Source of the DNA: Gammaproteobacteria bacterium
GTDB taxonomy: Bacteria; Pseudomonadota; Gammaproteobacteria; Pseudomonadales; Azotimanducaceae
Assembly: GCA_009843635.1 (NCBI GenBank)
Contig: VYDB01000104.1
Location: forward strand, 1-59,888
DNA: 59,888 nucleotides
Reading direction: 5' to 3'
Part shown: positions 1-10,468 of the stretch, one piece after another
Position numbering within the stretch: position 1 is the first letter of the stretch
How the letters are laid out: the number at the start of each line of letters is the position of its first letter
Notes under the pieces: model-generated
The model's input: only the letters and a program-made list of their open reading frames with translations
Database searches by the model: none
What the model was told of the DNA's origin: nothing
Program-made: the position numbers and the translations under genes

Positions 1-50
1 AGCGCCCGCAAAACCCCGCCCCTAAAGACTCTCAGAACAGCGCAAGTGCC

Positions 51-2633
<2,583 letters not shown>

Positions 2634-2701
2634 TGTGACTGATCCTCAAATGGCTTGCGTTCCGCGTTGACCGGAGGCTCCAGCCTTCTGTCAACACCCC
2701 C

Positions 2702-2731
2702 TACAATGCGTCCAGAGCCGCACTTTTCAAT
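2702..2731 (-). promoter_or_regulatory. Possible heat-shock-type promoter upstream of clpB
   Basis: On the minus strand a TTGAAA box (plus 2725-2730) is followed after about 14-16 nt by CGCATTGT, a partial match to the sigma32 -10 element (CCCCATNT). The position, about 70 bp before clpB, suits a heat-shock promoter, but the -10 match is weak and a sigma70 reading is also possible. Confidence 0.3.
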
Positions 2732-2781
2732 GGCGTCGCGCCACAAGGTGGACGGCGCTCTGAGTCGATTCTCACGAGGTT

Positions 2782-4944
2782 TCAAAGGTCCTCTAGGTAG
2801 TTAGCAGGCGGCCGGTTCGCCCACCACGCCCAAACGGCGTTGCGTTCCCGGCGGTAAGCGACAACTCGCTCGGGAGTCGCCGAGGACCATTGGAGGGCGC
2901 CTTCAATGCCGGTCATCCACACTTGGGAACCCAACAGCCGGTAGCGTCGCACCACTTGGGGTTGGGGATGGCCGTAGGCGTTGCGCCAGCCGGCGCTGAT
3001 GAAGACCAAGGGTGGATTGACCGCCTCGACGAAGCGCTTGGACGAGGAGCTGCCGCTGCCGTGATGGGGTGCAAACAGCAGGGTGGCGGGAGCTAGACCA
3101 CTGGCCACCAAGGTCGCCTCCACACGGCGCGTGATGTCGCCGGTCAGCAGGACGCGCTGGTCCCCGGCGCTGGCTTGGAGAACGCAGGAAGCGTCATTGC
3201 CGCTGCGGGCGTAGCCCGCAGGCGGATGCAGCACTGCAAAGGCCACCCCGTCCCAAGTCCAGCGCTCGCCTCGCCGACAGGGCTTGGCGTTCAATTCAGG
3301 AGCATCGCCCCAGACCGAGGCAGCAGGCGCCCCGCGCAACACGGCAGCAGCACCCCCGGCGTGATCAAGGTCACCGTGACTGACGATCAGACGGTCCAAG
3401 CCCCGTTTTCCGGTGGCGACGATGGCGGGCAGCACAACCGCCTCTCCCACGTCAAAGCCCGAGGGGAAACGCGGCCCCGCATCGAACAACAGGCGGTGGT
3501 TGCGCGTGTCGATCAGTGCCGCACTGCCCTGACCCACGTCCAGCGCCAGAACTTCGAACTGCCCCTCCGCTGGACGGTCTTGAAAGACCATCAGGCCGGC
3601 GGCCCACAAGGGCAGACAGGCGAGGCGCGCCCGCCAATGGGTCGCTCCCAAGGCGCAGGCGAACGCAGCCAATGCGGCGAGACCTTGCCCAAGCGGCACC
3701 GGAAGCGGGTAGGACTGACTATTCCCAAGCACTTCCAAGCCGTTCAGCAAGGCTGACACCGCTAGGTCCGCCAGCGCCCAGCCAAGCCCATCGAACGGTG
3801 CTCCGGCTAAGGTGGCGACCAGCGAGAACATCACCAAGGGCACGGCCACCAACGATATCCAAGGCACCGCGATCAAGTTGGCGAGGCCAGCGGCGGGCGC
3901 GACTTCGCCCACCACCGTGGCGGTCATCACCGTCATCGCCAAAACCATGAGCACCTGCGCTCGAAACAAGCTGGCCGCCCAGCCGAGCACCGGCATGCGG
4001 TTGGCGAACCCGGCGACGAGCACGGCAACCGCGCCAAAGGAGAGCCAAAAGCCTTGGGTGAGCACGGCGCCCGGATTCACGCAAACCACCATCACCGCGG
4101 CAAGAGCCAGCCAACTCGCCACCGGTGCCCGGCGGCCGCCTGCGAAGGCCAAGGCGGCCAACCCGCTCATAACGCCAGCCCGAAGCGCTGGCGGGTCAGC
4201 CCCGCAGAGCCAAACAAAGCCGGTCATCGCCGCCAAGGAAAACGCCGCGGCAAGCCAACCGGCCGGCAGCCAGACCAAGGCTGCCGGCACCAAGCGAGCG
4301 GCAGCGGCGCCCAGGCCATAGCCCAGCAACGCCACCAAGCCGACATGCAGCCCGGAAACGACCAGCAGGTGCACCGTGCCCGTGCGCCGCAGCAACGCCC
4401 AGTCGGCATCGGTCAAGGCGCTGCCATCGCCGGTCGCCAAGGCTCGCAGATGGGCGCCGTGCCGACGGTCGGGCAGCCGTTCGGCCACTGCTTCCCGCAC
4501 GCGCTGGCGTAGATCCTTAAGGGGCGCCAGCAAGCGCTCGCCGGAACGGATGTAGCCCACGCCGTCGATGCCGTTGCCGAACAGCCAGCGCTCATAGTCA
4601 AAGCCACCCGGATTCTGGTAGCCCCAAGGCGCGCGCACCTTGGCTTCCACCCGCCAGACCTCACCGACTTGGATCGGCGGCGGAAAATGCCAATTCAGGC
4701 GCAGCCGACGCCCGCCCAAGTCCACGCACTCAGGGGTATGGTCTCGCCGTACCGCTACTTGAAGGCGAGATCGATCCTGCGACGGTGAGGAAGCCACCTC
4801 CAATACCCCAACGGTCAAGTTACGGGGCGCTTCGGCTGCGCAATGGGGCACCCGAGCGGACAGGCCCGAACGCGCCATCCCCAGCAGGGAAGCGGCGGCA
4901 AAGCCGATCAGCAGCAACCACAGCAGGCATCGAACAATAGGCAT
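2782..4944 (-). CDS. comEC: ComEC/Rec2 family DNA uptake channel
   Basis: Inner-membrane channel that carries one strand of incoming DNA into the cytoplasm during natural transformation. Its 720 residues show the full three-part architecture: an N-terminal hydrophobic segment and DUF4131/OB-like region (1-170), a central multi-helix Competence domain (about 180-440, with the typical GLHVGLVALLGYG stretch), and a C-terminal metallo-beta-lactamase-like domain with the metal motif SHGDLDHAGG. The ATG start (4942-4944) is only 9 bp from the divergent start of the DUF2062 gene, so the promoters of both genes must overlap the other gene's 5' end. Pilus and ComEA partners are not in this window, so competence itself is an inference. 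Confidence 0.93.
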   Translation of the reverse strand: MPIVRCLLWLLLIGFAAASLLGMARSGLSARVPHCAAEAPRNLTVGVLEVASSPSQDRSRLQVAVRRDHTPECVDLGGRRLRLNWHFPPPIQVGEVWRVEAKVRAPWGYQNPGGFDYERWLFGNGIDGVGYIRSGERLLAPLKDLRQRVREAVAERLPDRRHGAHLRALATGDGSALTDADWALLRRTGTVHLLVVSGLHVGLVALLGYGLGAAAARLVPAALVWLPAGWLAAAFSLAAMTGFVWLCGADPPALRAGVMSGLAALAFAGGRRAPVASWLALAAVMVVCVNPGAVLTQGFWLSFGAVAVLVAGFANRMPVLGWAASLFRAQVLMVLAMTVMTATVVGEVAPAAGLANLIAVPWISLVAVPLVMFSLVATLAGAPFDGLGWALADLAVSALLNGLEVLGNSQSYPLPVPLGQGLAALAAFACALGATHWRARLACLPLWAAGLMVFQDRPAEGQFEVLALDVGQGSAALIDTRNHRLLFDAGPRFPSGFDVGEAVVLPAIVATGKRGLDRLIVSHGDLDHAGGAAAVLRGAPAASVWGDAPELNAKPCRRGERWTWDGVAFAVLHPPAGYARSGNDASCVLQASAGDQRVLLTGDITRRVEATLVASGLAPATLLFAPHHGSGSSSSKRFVEAVNPPLVFISAGWRNAYGHPQPQVVRRYRLLGSQVWMTGIEGALQWSSATPERVVAYRRERNAVWAWWANRPPANYLEDL

Positions 4945-4953
4945 AATGACGTT

Positions 4954-5472
4954 ATGCCAAAAGAAATCCTGCGCCGGTATCTGCCGGATGCCGACAAGAT
5001 TCGTGCGAATCCCGCCCTCAAGCCCTTGGGATTGCTCCTACACAACACCGACATCTGGCGCCTCAACCGGCGTGCAGTGGCGGGCGCCACTTTCATCGGG
5101 CTGTTTTGCGCCTTCCTGCCAATCCCGTTTCAAATGCTGGCAGCGGGCGTCCTGGTGGTCGCCTTCCGCTGCAATCTGCCGATCGCCATTGTTCTGGTCT
5201 GGATCTCAAACCCCCTCACCATCGCGCCGATGTTCTACTTCACTTACCGCTTAGGCGCTTGGCTGCTGGACATGCGCATCGAGGTGGAAGCCGTGGAAAT
5301 CAGCTTTAGTTGGATCTTCGCCAACCTGACCCGCATCGGCTATCCGCTGATCTTCGGCAGCCTCCTATGCGGCTGGGTCGCGGGGGTGACCGGCTTCATG
5401 CTGGCCCGGCTGTTGTGGCGGCTGCACATCATCCAGCGCTGGCGGCAGCGGCGGCGCCGGCGCGGCGCCTAG
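4954..5472 (+). CDS. DUF2062 inner-membrane protein
   Basis: A 172-residue membrane protein with three hydrophobic segments (about 41-65, 68-92 and 122-150) and a very basic C-terminal tail. The segment FCAFLPIPFQMLAAGVLVV with the following SNPLTIAPMFY is typical of DUF2062, a family of unknown biochemical role often found near comEC or lol genes in gammaproteobacteria. The start ATG at 4954 was chosen because an earlier in-frame reading would run into comEC on the opposite strand and is not conserved in character. The 3' end overlaps the convergent lolE stop by 4 bp. Confidence 0.88.
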   Translation: MPKEILRRYLPDADKIRANPALKPLGLLLHNTDIWRLNRRAVAGATFIGLFCAFLPIPFQMLAAGVLVVAFRCNLPIAIVLVWISNPLTIAPMFYFTYRLGAWLLDMRIEVEAVEISFSWIFANLTRIGYPLIFGSLLCGWVAGVTGFMLARLLWRLHIIQRWRQRRRRRGA

Positions 5473-6680
5473 GCATGCAGCCCTTCAACCGGGTTCTGGC
5501 GGGCGGCGCGGCGCGCCGGAATCCACGCCGACAGCAGGCACAGCAGCCAAGACAGGCCGCCGATGAGGGCCAAGTCCGCCGGCAGCACCTGCGACGGCAC
5601 GGTTTCAAAGTAGGAGCCGTCCAACAGCCGCAGCCCCAACCAGGTTTCCAGCACCGCAAAGATCGGACCAATGTGGTTGGCAGCGGCGACGCCCAAAATC
5701 AGGCCCGAAACGATGCCCAAGGTTGCCACGAGTACACCCTGCACCAGGAACACGCGCTGAACCAAGGTGCCCGTCGCGCCCAATGAGCGCAGCACGGCGA
5801 TGTCCGCCCGCTTGCTGTCGATGACCATGGTTTGGCTGGATACGATGTTGAATCCGGCCACTGCGACGATGAGCAGCAGGATGAGGAACATCAGCGCCTT
5901 TTCGATGCGTACCGCGAGAAAAAGCTCACCGTAGTTCTGCATCCAGGTTTCGATCTCTGCCGCCGCCTCGGCGCCGTCCCCGGATGCGGCAACCATCGTG
6001 GCGAATTCACCTGCGGCAAGGGGGTCGTCGAGCACCACCCGGATGCCGTCAGCGCCGAGGCGTTGCATTTCCCCGTCATCGAAGGCGGCGCGGGATACGA
6101 CCACCATGGCGTAGTCAAATTCCGCGCCGACCTCGAACAATCCCTGTAACCGAAAGGTCTTGAAGCGCGGCTGCACCCTCCCCCCATCGACTTGGGGGAG
6201 CGCCAGCCGCAGCGGGTCGCCCTCCACCAAGCCCAGGCGGCGGGCCAGAGGCCGGCCCATCACCAAGCCGGTCGGCGCGGCCAGGGCTTCGTCCAATCGT
6301 CCGAACAGCATGTGGGTATCGATGGCGGCCAACCGCCCCGCATCGGCGGCATCGATGCCGTACACGGCAACGGGAGCCACGCCACCGGCACCCACCACCA
6401 TGCCCGAGGCCTGAAAAAAGGGATAGGCAGCAGCGACGCCCGGCAGCCCTGCGGCGGTTTGGGCATCCACGCCTAGCGACACGGGCAGCAGGGCATGGGG
6501 AACGGTGCCCAGGATGCGGCTGCGCAACTCCGCATCGAAGCCGTTCATGACGCTGACCACCACCGTCAGCACCAAGACGCCTACACCTAGGCCAGCCAAC
6601 GTCATCCAGTTGATCAAGCGCGCATAGCGATTGCGGCCCCGCCACAGATGGCGTGCGGCAATCCAGAGCGCCAACCTCAC
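5469..6680 (-). CDS. lolE: Lipoprotein-releasing ABC transporter permease (LolE/LolC family)
   Basis: Permease subunit of the LolCDE exporter that extracts outer-membrane lipoproteins from the inner membrane and hands them to LolA. The 403 residues have the family layout: first transmembrane helix near 25-50 followed by the signature SVMNGFDAELRSRI, a large periplasmic domain (about 50-265), and three C-terminal helices with the FtsX-type DSKRADIAVLRSLGATG coupling motif. GTG start at 6680 overlaps the lolD stop by 4 nt, so translation is probably coupled. Third gene of the lolC-lolD-lolE order known from E. coli. Confidence 0.93.
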   Translation of the reverse strand: MRLALWIAARHLWRGRNRYARLINWMTLAGLGVGVLVLTVVVSVMNGFDAELRSRILGTVPHALLPVSLGVDAQTAAGLPGVAAAYPFFQASGMVVGAGGVAPVAVYGIDAADAGRLAAIDTHMLFGRLDEALAAPTGLVMGRPLARRLGLVEGDPLRLALPQVDGGRVQPRFKTFRLQGLFEVGAEFDYAMVVVSRAAFDDGEMQRLGADGIRVVLDDPLAAGEFATMVAASGDGAEAAAEIETWMQNYGELFLAVRIEKALMFLILLLIVAVAGFNIVSSQTMVIDSKRADIAVLRSLGATGTLVQRVFLVQGVLVATLGIVSGLILGVAAANHIGPIFAVLETWLGLRLLDGSYFETVPSQVLPADLALIGGLSWLLCLLSAWIPARRAARQNPVEGLHA

Positions 6681-7360
6681 GCCAAGGCCTCCAAGAAGCC
6701 GCCGTAGAGCCGCAGTGCCCGGTCCATGCCGGTAGTGCCCTCTTCGTCGTGGGTGACCACCACGAGGGCGACGCCAAACTCCTCGCTCAAGCGGCGCATC
6801 AGGTCAAACACCTGGCGCGCGTTTTCCCGGTCGAGATTGCCGGTGGGCTCATCGGCCAGGAGCACCTCCGGGTGGCCAACCAAGGCCCGGGCCACGGCCA
6901 CGCGCTGGCGTTCGCCTCCGGAAAGGGCGCTTGGACGATGCGCCATGCGGCTCTTCAAACCCACCGCATCCAGCATGGCCGCTGCCTGGATTTCGCCTTC
7001 GCGGCGGGAGATACCCCCCAAGCGCAGCGGCATCAAGACGTTTTCCAAGGCCGAAAATTCCGGCAGCAAGTGATGGAGTTGGTACACGAATCCGACGTGT
7101 CGGTTGCGCAGTCGTGCCCGCTCGCCCACCGATGCGGCGCTGATGGCGGTCCCGCAAAGATGCACCTGCCCGGCATCCAAGTCGTCCAGCCCAGCCAGAA
7201 CGTGCAGCAAGGTGCTTTTCCCCGACCCCGAGCGCCCCACGATGGCGCATCGTTCGCCGGGCCGCACTTCGAGGCTCAAGCCGCGCAGCACTTCGATGCG
7301 CTCGCTGCCTTGCTTGAAGGACTTGTGCAGACCAGTGGCCCGAAGCGCCGGCTCACTCAT
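6677..7360 (-). CDS. lolD: Lipoprotein-releasing ABC transporter ATPase LolD
   Basis: ATPase subunit of LolCDE. The 227 residues carry Walker A GRSGSGKST, Q-loop VYQLHHLLPEFSALENV, the ABC signature LSGGERQRVAVARAL, Walker B VLLADEPTGNLD and the H-loop VVVTHDEE. The LolD-specific hallmark QLHHLLPEF is present, which separates it from related MacB-type ATPases. Start ATG at 7360 (MSEPALRATGLHKSF) gives normal length; longer in-frame readings would only re-read the lolC 3' end. It overlaps lolC by 8 nt and lolE by 4 nt. Confidence 0.96.
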   Translation of the reverse strand: MSEPALRATGLHKSFKQGSERIEVLRGLSLEVRPGERCAIVGRSGSGKSTLLHVLAGLDDLDAGQVHLCGTAISAASVGERARLRNRHVGFVYQLHHLLPEFSALENVLMPLRLGGISRREGEIQAAAMLDAVGLKSRMAHRPSALSGGERQRVAVARALVGHPEVLLADEPTGNLDRENARQVFDLMRRLSEEFGVALVVVTHDEEGTTGMDRALRLYGGFLEALA

Positions 7361-8615
7361 GAGCGAGCACGCGGCTGGGCAGGAGGCGAGCGGCGCGCCA
7401 GGCCGGATACAGGGTGCAGAACACGCACAGAGCGAAGGACACCGCCGCAATGCGAGCGAGGTCCGCCGGCCAGATGTCCACCGGCAGATAGCTGATGAAG
7501 TACTGGCTCATCAGGTCCAGGCCCAAGCCGTCGTTGATCCAGGCGAAGACGGCAGGCAGGCCGCCCGCGACCGCCGTGCCGACGGCGACCCCGATCAGGA
7601 TGCCCAACGCGCCGATCAAGGCGCCCAGCATCACGAAGCAGCCAATCAACGGTGCGCTGGCAGCCCCCATGGTCTTGAGTATGGCGATGTCCGCGCCCCG
7701 CTGCTCGACCGTCATGACCAAGGTGGAGACCAAGTTGAACACGGCAACGCCGACCAGGAAGGCGAGCAGCACGAACAGGGTCGCTTTCTGAGCGCCAATC
7801 GCCCGATGCAGGTTGCCGTGGGAATGCTGCCAGGTGCGGGGAAAGAACCGATCCTCGCCCAAGCGCCGCACAGCCAAGGCGGCAAGCGCGTTGGCCCCAT
7901 CCAAGTCAGCGAAGCGTAGCTGATAGCCATGCACCTGTTCGCCCAGTCGAAACAGCCGCTGGGCGTCCGCCAAGTGGATGAACGCCGCCCGGGCATCGAG
8001 TTCGGATCCGGAGCGCAGCAAGGCCGCCACCTGAAAGCGCTTCTGCCGGGGCAGCACGCCCGCCAGCGTCAGGGAACCCAAGGGCAGCATCAACCGCACG
8101 GGATCGCCAACGCCAACGCCCAACCGCGAAGCCAGGCGCGAACCCAGAACGACGCCAAAACGGTCTGGCTGCAGCACTTCGAGGGTAGTTCCGCCCGCCG
8201 GGCCGAGAAACCCCTCCATGCCGGACACCTGCCGATAGGTCGATGGCTCGACACCGTTCAGCAGCACCGCCTGCACTTTGTCGATGCCCACGGCCAAGCC
8301 CGATCCCTGAACGATCGGAGCCGCTCCCAACACACCCGGAACGGCGACCAACTTTGACGCCGCCGAGTTGCTCGGCACGAACGGCTGATCGCCCCAAACC
8401 CCGGCATGGGGCAGTACGCCAAAGACCCGCTCGCGCAACTCCCGCTCAAAGCCGTTGATCACCGACAGCACCACCACCAGCACGGCAACGCTGAGCGACA
8501 AACCGGCTACCGCCACCCAGCCGATCAGCGCACCGGAGCCGCGCCGCGAAAAGGCGTAGCGCAGACCGAGTTCGGCCGCGAGCCTTGCATTGGCTTGCCC
8601 GAAACCGAGCGTCAC
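7353..8615 (-). CDS. lolC: Lipoprotein-releasing ABC transporter permease (LolC/LolE family)
   Basis: First permease of the lol operon, 420 residues. The N terminus LGLRYAFSRRGSGALIGW leads into transmembrane helix 1 and the family signature SVINGFERELRERV. A periplasmic domain follows, then three C-terminal helices with QRGADIAILKTMGA, the motif that contacts LolD. GTG start at 8615 overlaps the apbE stop by 4 nt, so the operon reads apbE-lolC-lolD-lolE. LolC and LolE cannot be told apart with certainty by eye; the assignment follows gene order. Confidence 0.92.
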   Translation of the reverse strand: MTLGFGQANARLAAELGLRYAFSRRGSGALIGWVAVAGLSLSVAVLVVVLSVINGFERELRERVFGVLPHAGVWGDQPFVPSNSAASKLVAVPGVLGAAPIVQGSGLAVGIDKVQAVLLNGVEPSTYRQVSGMEGFLGPAGGTTLEVLQPDRFGVVLGSRLASRLGVGVGDPVRLMLPLGSLTLAGVLPRQKRFQVAALLRSGSELDARAAFIHLADAQRLFRLGEQVHGYQLRFADLDGANALAALAVRRLGEDRFFPRTWQHSHGNLHRAIGAQKATLFVLLAFLVGVAVFNLVSTLVMTVEQRGADIAILKTMGAASAPLIGCFVMLGALIGALGILIGVAVGTAVAGGLPAVFAWINDGLGLDLMSQYFISYLPVDIWPADLARIAAVSFALCVFCTLYPAWRAARLLPSRVLAHE

Positions 8616-9595
8616 GGCTGGAGAAACTGACTCATGGATTCAGTATAGCGATGCTCGAAGCCACTTTCGCCGCGCACGAGCAACAGGGCCGCCACGCGCT
8701 CGTCCTGAGCAAAGCGCCAGCCCGCATCAGGGCCGAGCACCAAGATCGCCGTCGCCAGCCCGTCCGCCTCGGCGGCACTCGCCGTCACCACCGTCACCGA
8801 AGCCAAGGCATGGCGGACTGGCTCCCCGGTGCGGGGATCGATGGCGTGGCTCAGGCGCCGTCCGTCCAGCATGCGGAAGTTGCGGTAGTCTCCCGAAGTG
8901 GCGGCCGACTGGCCCGAGAGCCGCAGAACCCGCCTTGGGGCGCCGCCGTCGGGCTGCTCCACGCCGATGCGCCACGATCCGCCCTTGGGGCCAAGGCCTA
9001 AGGTGCGCACTTCGCCGCCGATGTCGACCAGGTAGCTGCGGCAGCCAAGGCTCTCGAGGCGCTCGGCCACCCGGTCAACGCCATGCCCTTTGCCGATGGC
9101 GGAGAAATCAAGGGACAGCCCCGCAAAACGCTTGCGCAACGCCGGTGGATCAGGCCGCGCCTCCAAGTTCCGCCAGCCGACTCGTTGCATCGCGGCGGTG
9201 ACCGATTCCGAAGTCGGTGTGAACCCGTTCGCAGGCGCGTCGGAACCAAAGCCCCAGAGTTTGACCAAGGGCGCGATGGTCAGGTCGAATGCGCCCCCGG
9301 AGCGGCGCGAGAGCGCCAACGCTTCGATGGCGAGAGCCGCAACCGGCGCGGAAACGGGAATCCAATCCCCAGCCGCGCTGGCGTTGAAGCGCGCCACCTC
9401 CGAGTCCTGCCGCCAAGTGGACAGTTGCGCGTCCACCTGTTGGAGTTCGTGCACCACGGCAGCCTCCACGTCGCCCGCGCAGCCCGCATAGGTCAGCGCC
9501 AAAGCGGTGCCCATGGCCTCGCCCCGATAACGATGATAGGCCGGCGGTGAGTCGCAGGCGCCGAGCACGCCCACGGCGAGAGCCCAAGCCGTCAT
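8612..9595 (-). CDS. apbE: FAD:protein FMN transferase (ApbE family lipoprotein)
   Basis: Covalently attaches FMN from FAD to threonine residues of periplasmic/membrane redox proteins such as NqrB, NqrC or RnfG. The 327-residue product has a lipoprotein signal ending in LGAC, then the ApbE core with EAMGTALAL, the flavin-binding DFSAIGKGHGVDRVAERL stretch, GGEVRTLG and the C-terminal ASAAEADGLATAILVLGPDAG segment. The ATG at 9595 gives a short signal peptide; an ATG at 9643 adds a basic n-region (RHFVTLIFWRR) and is equally possible. First gene of an operon with lolCDE. An Nqr or Rnf complex expected as substrate is not in this window. Confidence 0.92.
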   Translation of the reverse strand: MTAWALAVGVLGACDSPPAYHRYRGEAMGTALALTYAGCAGDVEAAVVHELQQVDAQLSTWRQDSEVARFNASAAGDWIPVSAPVAALAIEALALSRRSGGAFDLTIAPLVKLWGFGSDAPANGFTPTSESVTAAMQRVGWRNLEARPDPPALRKRFAGLSLDFSAIGKGHGVDRVAERLESLGCRSYLVDIGGEVRTLGLGPKGGSWRIGVEQPDGGAPRRVLRLSGQSAATSGDYRNFRMLDGRRLSHAIDPRTGEPVRHALASVTVVTASAAEADGLATAILVLGPDAGWRFAQDERVAALLLVRGESGFEHRYTESMSQFLQP

Positions 9596-9668
9596 TCGCC
9601 GCCAGAAAATCAATGTGACAAAATGCCGCACCCAACCCGTCATCCATCCATTCAGCGAGAGAGGATTC

Positions 9669-10439
9669 ATGCCTGAATACTGCACCATCGACAAGTCCGA
9701 CCATATTATGACCGTCACCCTCAACCGGCCGGACCGCCTGAATGCCCTGCACCCCCCAGCCAATGTCGAACTCGGCGAGGTCTTCGACGACTTCGCCGCT
9801 GACGACGACATGTGGGTGGCCATCATCACCGGCGCCGGCCGGGGCTTCTCCGCAGGCAACGACCTGCGCTACCAAGCCGAGGGCGGCAAGCGGATGCCCA
9901 TACCCAAGGGCTTCGCCGGCCTGACTTCTCGCTTTGACCTGCTAAAGCCCGTGATCGCCGCCGTCAACGGCGTCTCCATGGGCGGCGGCTTTGAAATCGC
10001 GCTGGCCTGCGACCTCATCATTGCCTCCGAAAAGGCCCTGTTCGCACTGCCCGAGCCCAAGGTCGGCTTGGCGGCCCTGGCAGGCGGTCTCAACCGCCTG
10101 CCCCGGCAGATCGGCGCCAAGCGGGCACTGGGGATGATCCTCACCGGCCGCCATGTCAGCGCTGAGGAAGGCAAGGACCTCGGCTTCGTCAACGCCGTGG
10201 TGCCCCACGAAAAGCTCATGGAGGAAGCCCGCGATTGGGCCAATCAAATCTGCCAGTGCGCCCCGCTGTCGATCCGAGCCAGCAAGGACGTGGTGTACCA
10301 AAGCCTGAGCACCGCGTCCCTGGAGGAGTCCATCCGCGCCTCCTACGACTCGGTGAAGGCGATGGCCAAGAGCGAGGACTACATCGAGGGACCCAAGGCG
10401 TTCGCCGAGAAGCGGCCGCCGAATTGGCACGGGCGCTAA
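9669..10439 (+). CDS. Enoyl-CoA hydratase/isomerase (crotonase) family protein
   Basis: 256-residue crotonase, probably hydrating a 2-enoyl-CoA in a fatty-acid-type or amino-acid catabolic path. The oxyanion-hole segments GRGFSAGNDL and VSMGGGFEIALACD are present. Both glutamates used by hydratases, in FEIALACD and LPEPKVGL, are kept, which favours hydratase over a non-hydratase relative. Start ATG 9669 is preceded by GAGAGAGG at good spacing. The copper amine oxidase gene follows 29 bp downstream on the same strand, so they may be co-transcribed. The exact substrate cannot be read from sequence. Confidence 0.9.
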   Translation: MPEYCTIDKSDHIMTVTLNRPDRLNALHPPANVELGEVFDDFAADDDMWVAIITGAGRGFSAGNDLRYQAEGGKRMPIPKGFAGLTSRFDLLKPVIAAVNGVSMGGGFEIALACDLIIASEKALFALPEPKVGLAALAGGLNRLPRQIGAKRALGMILTGRHVSAEEGKDLGFVNAVVPHEKLMEEARDWANQICQCAPLSIRASKDVVYQSLSTASLEESIRASYDSVKAMAKSEDYIEGPKAFAEKRPPNWHGR

Positions 10440-10468
10440 CCGACCCGCACATTACTGAGGAGCACAGC

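Noticed and set aside
10235-10468. N-terminal extension of the copper amine oxidase
   Set aside because: It re-reads the crotonase gene in another frame; ATG 10469 has a good SD and family-like N terminus.
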